Origin: Actinocorallia sp. API 0066
GTDB lineage: Bacteria > Actinomycetota > Actinomycetes > Streptosporangiales > Streptosporangiaceae
Assembly (NCBI RefSeq): GCF_020991275.1
Contig: NZ_JAJLQY010000010.1
Coordinates: 1-64,000 of the forward strand
DNA: 64,000 bases
Direction of reading: 5' to 3'
Under the pieces are notes generated by a model that was not told the origin of the DNA, did no database searches, and was given only the letters and a program-made list of their open reading frames with translations. Below, in pieces: positions 59,155 to 64,000 of the stretch. The translations under genes were made by a program, and so were the position numbers. Each line of letters starts with the position of its first letter. The first letter of the stretch is position 1.

Positions 59155-60330
59155 CTACGGGGTGCGGGTGACAAAAGCGTGACGTGCTCGGGCGGTCGTA
59201 AGGAGAGCGATCAGGATCAGGGGAAGGGCCCACCAAGGCAGCGCGGTCACGGGCGTGGCGGTGAGTAGGGCGCCGCCCAAGAGCGCGCCGGAGCCTATGG
59301 CGATGTTCCATGACGTGACGATGAGGGACTGGGCGACGTCGCCCGCGTCGCCCGCGGCCTCGGCGGAGGCCGTCTGGACAAGGGTGGCGACGCCGCCGGT
59401 GCCCAGGCCCCACACGGCGGCGCTGACGTAGACGAGGGCAGCGGAGCCGCCGAAGAGAGCGAGGCCCAGGGTGGCGACGGCGAAGAGGGCACAGGACGCG
59501 ACCATCAGGTGCCGTAGCCGGGTGTCGATGAGGGTTCCGGTGACAAGGAGACCCACCAAGGAGGCGACGCCGAAGGTCAATAGAACGGCGTCGACCCTGT
59601 GTCCGAGTCCTACCGGCTCCAGGAACGGCGCGATGTAGGTGTACAGGAGGTTGTGCGCAAGCACGAACGTCAGGGTGACCGCCAGGACTGGCGCGACCCC
59701 TGGGATGCGCAGGACGCGACGTAGCGGGAGCCGCTCCTGACGGGACGCTCCGGGGAACGCGGGCACGGTCAGGGCGACCCATCCGAGCAGGGCGAGGCTG
59801 AGCACCGTCATGATCCCGAACGTCCAGCGCCAGCCGACGAGGCCGGCGAGGAACGTCCCGGCCGGAATCCCTACCGACAAAGCGACCGGAATGCCCGCCA
59901 TCGCGATCGCCATCGCCCTGCCGCGCTGCGGGGCCGACACCATACGCCGGGCGTATCCGGCGAGCAGGGCCCACAGCAGGCCCGCGACGACGCCCGCGAG
60001 GAGGCGGGCCGCCATCGTCAGCGGATAGCTGGTGGACGTCGCGGTGACGGTGTTCGCGACGGCGAATCCGGCGATCGCGAGGAGCAGCAGGCGGCGGCGC
60101 GGCCAGCCCGCGGTCGCGGCGGTCAGGGGCACGGCGGCGACGGCGGAGCCGATCGCGTAGATCGTCACGGTCTGCCCGGCCGCCGACTCGCTCACCGCAA
60201 GATCCGCGCTCATCGCGGGCAGGACGCCCGCAGGCAGCGCCTCGGTCATGACGGTGATGAATCCGCCCGTCGCCAGGGCGAGCAGTCCCGCGAGGGGAAG
60301 CGGCGGCGCGGATTGTGTTGTCTGCGTCAT
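59155..60330 (-). CDS. MFS exporter (DHA1, AraJ/Cmx type)
   Basis: 391 aa, 12 predicted TM helices. LALATGGFITVMTEALPAGVL start, YAIGSAVAAVPLTAATAGWPRRRLLL (motif A), LLAGVVAGLLWALLAGYARRMV (motif C region). ATG 60330 preferred over the in-frame TTG 60345. Divergent from a MerR regulator with an intervening palindrome, so it is probably induced by the exported compound. Confidence 0.92.
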   Translation of the reverse strand: MTQTTQSAPPLPLAGLLALATGGFITVMTEALPAGVLPAMSADLAVSESAAGQTVTIYAIGSAVAAVPLTAATAGWPRRRLLLLAIAGFAVANTVTATSTSYPLTMAARLLAGVVAGLLWALLAGYARRMVSAPQRGRAMAIAMAGIPVALSVGIPAGTFLAGLVGWRWTFGIMTVLSLALLGWVALTVPAFPGASRQERLPLRRVLRIPGVAPVLAVTLTFVLAHNLLYTYIAPFLEPVGLGHRVDAVLLTFGVASLVGLLVTGTLIDTRLRHLMVASCALFAVATLGLALFGGSAALVYVSAAVWGLGTGGVATLVQTASAEAAGDAGDVAQSLIVTSWNIAIGSGALLGGALLTATPVTALPWWALPLILIALLTTARARHAFVTRTP

Positions 60331-60346
60331 GGCCCGTATCGTCAAG

Positions 60347-60372
60347 GGTTGACATTGGTGTGAAGGTCAACC
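60347..60372. promoter_or_regulatory. MerR operator
   Basis: GGTTGAC - 12 bp - GTCAACC, a perfect 7-bp inverted repeat in the 78-bp gap between the MFS and MerR starts. The TTGAC half can serve as a -35 element, as in typical MerR promoters with stretched spacing. Confidence 0.75.
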
Positions 60373-60408
60373 GATCGGACACCGCGACCGGACGTGGGGG
60401 TGATCACA

Positions 60409-60771
60409 GTGCGCATCGGCGAACTGGCCCGGCTGACCGACACCCCGGCCCGGTCCCTGCGCTACTACGAGGAGCAGGGACTCCTTCTGCCCCGGCGCCG
60501 CGAGAACGGGTACCGGGAGTACGACGACCAGGTGGTCGACCGGGTCATCCAGATTCGCGGCCTTCTCGACGCCGGACTCCCCACCCGGATTATCCGGCAA
60601 ATCCTGCCTTGCCTCGACAAACCACGCGTCATCCACTTCCGCGACGCGACACCCGAGATGCTCGCCACCCTGCAACGCGAACGCGACAGGATGACCCGCC
60701 GCATCGAATGCCTCATCCGCAACCGCGACGCCATCGACGGCTACCTGTCCGCCGTCACAGCCCTCGCCTGA
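60409..60771 (+). CDS. MerR-family transcriptional regulator
   Basis: 120 aa. IGELARLTDTPARSLRYYEEQGLLLPRR winged-helix (residues 3-30), then the NGYREYDDQVVDRVIQIRGLL wing and a short coiled-coil helix. No cysteine-rich metal site, so a drug-sensing type is likely. GTG 60409 chosen with GGGGGTG 6 nt upstream; GTG 60400 and 60394 are in frame. Divergent from and probably controlling the MFS gene. Confidence 0.9.
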   Translation: MRIGELARLTDTPARSLRYYEEQGLLLPRRRENGYREYDDQVVDRVIQIRGLLDAGLPTRIIRQILPCLDKPRVIHFRDATPEMLATLQRERDRMTRRIECLIRNRDAIDGYLSAVTALA

Positions 60772-61021
60772 GCCCCCGCGACCTTCCCACAGCCGTCAGG
60801 GTTCCCCACCCGGCCGACACCGCCGGAGACCGGCGCGTCCGAAGGGCCGCGTCCGCCCGTCACGAGCCGCCAGGACGCCCGGGGGCGGCTCGGTCGTCCG
60901 TCGGGCCACGTTCGCTCGTCGCGGGCCGCTGAAGCGCGCTCGTCGGCTGGTGGGGCCGCAGGGGCGTGGGCTCGGGCGGGTTGTGGGGGTTGGGCGGGAG
61001 AGGGGTGGGGAGGAGGCGGGT

Positions 61022-61411
61022 GTGGATGTGTTGAGCAGCCGGGTGTTGGTGCGGGCTTCGGATCCGGAGCGGAGCATCCGGTTCTATCGGGATGTGCTGG
61101 GGCTCGCGGTATATCGGGAGTTCGGCACGCCCGAGGAGCCCGGCACCGTGTTCTTCCTCGGGACGGGGTTCCTCGAGGTCTCGGGGCGGTCGGCGGAGGC
61201 GCCCTCGGAGTCCGTGGCGCTGTGGCTCCAGGTGCGGGACGTGCGCGCGGAGTTCGCGCGGCTGGCCTGGGTCGGGGTGGAGATGCTGCGGGAGCCCAAG
61301 GTGGAGCCCTGGGGCCTGGTCGAGGGCTGGATCGCCGACCCCGACGGCCTACGCGTCGTCCTCGTCGAGATCCCCGCCGACCACCCCCTACGCCGCGACA
61401 CCCGCCCCTGA
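61022..61411 (+). CDS. VOC-superfamily (glyoxalase/bleomycin-resistance-like) protein
   Basis: 129 aa with two beta-alpha-beta-beta-beta units: SSRVLVRASDPERSIRFYRDVLGL at the start and WGLVEGWIADPDGLRVVLVEIP at the end. Metal-ligand positions are not obviously complete. GTG start after GGAGGAGG. Function not predictable. Confidence 0.82.
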   Translation: MDVLSSRVLVRASDPERSIRFYRDVLGLAVYREFGTPEEPGTVFFLGTGFLEVSGRSAEAPSESVALWLQVRDVRAEFARLAWVGVEMLREPKVEPWGLVEGWIADPDGLRVVLVEIPADHPLRRDTRP

Positions 61412-61510
61412 ACCGTCCGGCGCGGGGCCACCGGCGCAAAGGCGGCGTTTTGGCCGAAGCATGACCCGGTCCCGGCGAAGGGCAGAGGCGTCGGGCCTTA
61501 GCGTCGAGGA

Positions 61511-62125
61511 ATGGGGGAAGCGGTGACGGACGAGGTCGTCGTCGACGTCGCCACGCGGTTGTTCGCGGGGATGGGCTACGACCTTACGTCGATGGATCTC
61601 ATCGCCGACGCCGTGGGCGTGCCGACGTCCACGGTGATGCAGCTGACCGGCGGGAAGCGGGCGCTGTACGTGCGGGTGATGGACCGCATCGCGGAACTGA
61701 AGTTCGTCAAGATCGAGGCCGCGGTGGCGCACGGCGAGGGCGGCGGCGCGGCGATGCACCGGATCGCCGACGCCTATCTCGACTTCTACGCCCACAATCC
61801 GGACTTCATGGCGCTCTGGGTGCACCGGTGGGCGTCGGACGCCCGCGACATCACCGAGATCGAAGACAGGTACATGCGGCCCCTACTGCGCTTCGCCGCC
61901 CACCGCGTAGGCGACGCCGCGCCAGCCGACCTCGGCCCCTACGCGCTGCTCGGGATCGTGCTGTGGTCGATCAACGGCTTCCTCGGCTCGGGCATCCCGG
62001 CGCGCGGCGGCGGCATGACCTACGCCGACGACCCGGACACCCTCGAACTGTTCCGTCACATCCTTCACACCGTCATCGACCGGCTGCTGGCGCCGCCGCC
62101 CTCCCCCGACTCCATAGCCTCCTGA
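61511..62125 (+). CDS. TetR-family transcriptional regulator
   Basis: 204 aa. N-terminal helix-turn-helix VDVATRLFAGMGYDLTSMDLIADAVGVPTSTV (two pieces, residues 11-42), followed by an all-helical ligand domain (MHRIADAYLDFYAHNPDFM). The recognition helix YVRV pattern is less canonical (TGGKRALYVRVMDR). ATG 61511 directly follows GAGGA; GTG 61523 is possible. Its 3' end overlaps the convergent acyltransferase by 61 nt. Confidence 0.87.
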   Translation: MGEAVTDEVVVDVATRLFAGMGYDLTSMDLIADAVGVPTSTVMQLTGGKRALYVRVMDRIAELKFVKIEAAVAHGEGGGAAMHRIADAYLDFYAHNPDFMALWVHRWASDARDITEIEDRYMRPLLRFAAHRVGDAAPADLGPYALLGIVLWSINGFLGSGIPARGGGMTYADDPDTLELFRHILHTVIDRLLAPPPSPDSIAS

Positions 62126-62919
62126 GGAGACGGAACAGAGGCGGGCGCGGGCTGGGCGACCCCCTCCAGGACGGCGGTGGCACGGGCGGCGAGGGTGCGG
62201 CGGGTGTCGGCGGCGGAGGGGTGCAGCGGCGGATGGACGCGTAGGTGGACGGTCAGGGATGACGCGGTGAGGACACGGCCGAGGGAGACGCCGAAGGAGT
62301 CGACGCCCACGTACGCGGCGACGGTGCTGGGCCTGCCGTCTTGCCGGTAGGCGAGCGTCACGGGACGGACGGGCGCGCCAGCGTCCAGGGCCGCCTGGAA
62401 GACGGCACGGCGCAGCGGGCCCGGCGTGCTGCACCGCGTCGTGCCCTCGGGGAAGGCCATGACGGACTGGCCGGCCCGGAGCAGCGCCGTCAGCTCGGCG
62501 ACGGTGCCGGGCAGCGAGCGCAGGCCGTCCCGGTCGATGAAGGCGGTGCCCGCCTCGTGCGCGATCCGGCCGATGACCGGCCAGTCGCCCACCTCGCGTT
62601 TGGCGAGCATGGTGACGGGTTCGACGGACAGCACCGCGAGCACGTCGAGCCAGGACACGTGGTTCGCCACGATCAGCGTCCCCACCTCGCCCGGCACCGA
62701 GAAGCCGGGTCCCTCCAGCTCCGCGCGGACGCCCAGGGCGGCGAGGAGGGACCGCGTCATCGGCGTCAGCCTGGCCGGGGAGACGGGCAGCACGGCGGCC
62801 CACGCGGCCGCTCCGGCCAGCGCGGCGGCACGCCGGGCGGCGACCAGCCGGGACGCCGGGGACAGCGCGTGCGCCACGCAGGCGGCCGTGCAGGGTGACC
62901 GGGGCGCCCAGACGTTCAC
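62065..62919 (-). CDS. PlsC-type acyltransferase (OlsA-like)
   Basis: 284 aa. NHVSWLDVLAVLSVEPV (NHxxxxD, acyltransferase motif I), AGTAFIDRDG, and the FPEGTT motif III. N-terminal hydrophobic segment (ALAGAAAWAAVLPV). With the adjacent OlsB-like gene it would acylate lyso-ornithine lipid; alternatively lysophosphatidate. GTG overlaps the upstream stop (GTGA). Confidence 0.85.
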   Translation of the reverse strand: MNVWAPRSPCTAACVAHALSPASRLVAARRAAALAGAAAWAAVLPVSPARLTPMTRSLLAALGVRAELEGPGFSVPGEVGTLIVANHVSWLDVLAVLSVEPVTMLAKREVGDWPVIGRIAHEAGTAFIDRDGLRSLPGTVAELTALLRAGQSVMAFPEGTTRCSTPGPLRRAVFQAALDAGAPVRPVTLAYRQDGRPSTVAAYVGVDSFGVSLGRVLTASSLTVHLRVHPPLHPSAADTRRTLAARATAVLEGVAQPAPASVPSPQEAMESGEGGGASSRSMTV

Positions 62920-63683
62920 CGCTCGCCCAGGAAGAAGCGCCGGTACCTGGGGTTCAGCCGCTCGGTGTCGAGCAGCACAAAGAAGTCGGCGGTGCCGAAC
63001 GCCGGGTCGTAGTGCGGCTCGCCGCACACCCAGGCGCCCAGCCGCAGGTAGGCCCGGAGCAGCGCGGGCAGCGCCGTCTGGTCCTCGTCGCCCGTGCCCG
63101 GCCGCGGCCTGGCGGGCCGCCACGGGGTGCGGGGGTGGACGGTGAGCTCCGGCGGCGCGGCGTGCCGGGCGGCGGTGAGGGCGCGGACGGCGCCTGCGGC
63201 CTCTCCCCCGTCGTCGAGCGACACCGAGGCGCACCCGCCGAGGTACCGGTACCCCGAAAGCAGGACGTATCGGGCTATCCCCGACCACAGCAGGGTGATC
63301 ACCGCGCCGGACCTGTGGTCCGGGTGCACGCAGACCCGGCCCGTCTCGACGAGGGACCCGCGGACGTCGCCGGGCAGGCCGTCCATGTCGAACTCCGTGG
63401 CGGAGTAGGACGGGCCGCCCCGGCCGGGCGGGAAGAGCCGGTAGGTGCCGACGACCTCGCCCGTCGCCCGCTCGGTGACGAGGAGGTGGTCGGCGTGGGC
63501 GTCGAAGGAGTCGATGTCGTGGCCCGGCACCGGGGTGTCGAGCAGGGCGCCCTGCTCGTGCGCGAACACCTGGTGGCGCAGCCGCTGGGCGGCCCGCACC
63601 TGCTCGGGGGTGTCGGCGAGGGAGATCGTGTAGGCGCCGGCGGCCGCCTCCACCGGCGGGCGGCTGCGCAGGGGCGTGGTCAT
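62916..63683 (-). CDS. OlsB-like GNAT-fold N-acyltransferase
   Basis: 255 aa. LADTPEQVRAAQRLRHQVFAHE, DHLLVTERATGEVVGTYRLFPP, and VETGRVCVHPDHRSGAVITLLW are typical of the ornithine-ACP N-acyltransferase/hemolysin group. It would attach a 3-hydroxyacyl chain to ornithine. Overlap with the PlsC gene makes an ols-type pair likely. Confidence 0.8.
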   Translation of the reverse strand: MTTPLRSRPPVEAAAGAYTISLADTPEQVRAAQRLRHQVFAHEQGALLDTPVPGHDIDSFDAHADHLLVTERATGEVVGTYRLFPPGRGGPSYSATEFDMDGLPGDVRGSLVETGRVCVHPDHRSGAVITLLWSGIARYVLLSGYRYLGGCASVSLDDGGEAAGAVRALTAARHAAPPELTVHPRTPWRPARPRPGTGDEDQTALPALLRAYLRLGAWVCGEPHYDPAFGTADFFVLLDTERLNPRYRRFFLGER

Positions 63684-63824
63684 CGGCGTTCTCCCGCGTT
63701 CGGCGGGCCGCGGGCGCGGCCCTTGAGCCGCCGCTTACCTTCGGTGGTGTGAGCGCCCACCGGGCGACGGGAGCCGAGCGCCCGCCGGAACACCGGATGA
63801 ATGCCGCGAACAACCGTCGCCGTC

Positions 63825-63858
63825 GCTTGCCCACGAGAAGCCCCGTTCTTGGGCAAGC
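63825..63858. repeat. Inverted repeat before the type III PKS gene
   Basis: GCTTGCCCA (63825-63833) and TGGGCAAGC (63850-63858) form 9-bp arms with a 16-nt gap, ending 18 nt before the ATG. It may be an operator or a hairpin in the leader. Confidence 0.5.
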
Positions 63859-63876
63859 AGGGCTTATCCAAGAAGA

Positions 63877-64000
63877 ATGACGCGTATCGCGGCGGTTCGT
63901 GCCCTGGTGCCCGAGCACCGGTATCCGCAGGAGCGGATCACCGGCGCCCTCATCGACGGCTGGGGCCTCACCGGGACAAAGCAGGCGCTCCTGCGGCGCC
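63877..64000 (+). CDS. Probable type III PKS (chalcone/stilbene-synthase family), 5' end only
   Basis: 41 codons before the window ends. MTRIAAVRALVPEHRYPQ followed by an ERITGAL helix resembles the N-terminus of actinobacterial type III PKSs, which begin with a short strand and a PEHxxxQ turn. ATG with AGAAGA 1-6 nt upstream is weak. The catalytic Cys-His-Asn triad lies outside the window, so this is provisional. Confidence 0.55.
   Translation, partial: MTRIAAVRALVPEHRYPQERITGALIDGWGLTGTKQALLRR

Noticed and set aside
61412-61510. Terminator after the VOC gene
   Set aside because: GC-rich but no clean stem of useful length.
1-64000. tRNA/rRNA genes, CRISPR arrays, transposases or attachment sites
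   Set aside because: No recognisable sequence of any of these was seen on either strand; short repeats found are explained by operator arrays and hairpins.

Overview
The window is high-GC DNA with actinomycete codon use, frequent GTG starts, ATGA/GTGA stop-start overlaps and regulators typical of filamentous Actinobacteria (LAL/LuxR, SARP, OmpR, MerR, TetR). The genus cannot be fixed from the sequence alone; a Streptomyces- or Actinomadura-like producer fits. About 80% of the window is specialised metabolism: two neighbouring polyketide regions separated by a 4.4-kb block of unrelated genes.

Region A (1-22.3 kb) appears to be a p-aminobenzoate (PABA)-primed modular type I PKS locus. A leftward operon encodes a fused PABA synthase, a p-hydroxybenzoate-hydroxylase-like flavoenzyme, a second FAD monooxygenase, and a PKS that starts with a CoA-ligase loading domain and runs off the left edge. 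Divergent from it are a type-B carboxylesterase, a 14-TM exporter and a large LAL regulator. A tightly coupled five-gene operon follows that looks more like acid/CoA catabolism than polyketide chemistry: class III CoA-transferase, CitE-like lyase, KynB-like metal hydrolase, MmgE/PrpD protein and a short EhpF-like adenylating enzyme. A repeated element built on TAGGGG/CCCCTA sits in both the esterase/pabAB divergent promoter and in front of the CoA-transferase operon, so the two halves are probably one regulon.

The 22.3-26.7 kb spacer holds a methylenetetrahydrofolate-reductase-like protein, a DinB/maleylpyruvate-isomerase-like protein, two uncharacterised proteins and a DUF3515-type lipoprotein.

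Region B (26.7-57.4 kb) is a type II PKS cluster with the hallmarks of a benzoisochromanequinone (pyranonaphthoquinone) pathway. It has KS-alpha/CLF/ACP, a C9-type ketoreductase, two didomain aromatase/cyclases, an ActIV-like metallo-beta-lactamase-fold cyclase, an ActVI-1-like 3-hydroxyacyl-CoA-dehydrogenase reductase, an ActVI-2-like MDR reductase, two-component flavin oxygenation enzymes and a luciferase-like monooxygenase. It also has a complete D-forosamine-type (4-dimethylamino-2,3,4,6-tetradeoxyhexose) sugar set: rmlA, rmlB, 2,3-dehydratase, 3-ketoreductase, PLP 3-dehydratase, 4-aminotransferase and N-methyltransferase. Two glycosyltransferases, an exporter, a secreted hydrolase and a dedicated phosphopantetheinyl transferase complete it. 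A small SARP closes the sugar operon. Most divergent promoters of region B carry TC-rich heptamers repeated every 11 bp, the known SARP operator architecture, which gives a regulon map. Three leftward operons start with a 15-24 codon mini-ORF that overlaps the first structural gene.

The right flank (57.4-64 kb) is ordinary: an orphan OmpR-type regulator with a perfect Crp-type palindrome upstream, an AlkZ-like winged-helix protein, a MerR-MFS divergent pair with a clear operator, a VOC protein, a TetR regulator, an OlsB/OlsA-like acyltransferase pair, and the 5' end of a probable type III PKS. No tRNA, rRNA, CRISPR array or insertion sequence was recognised.
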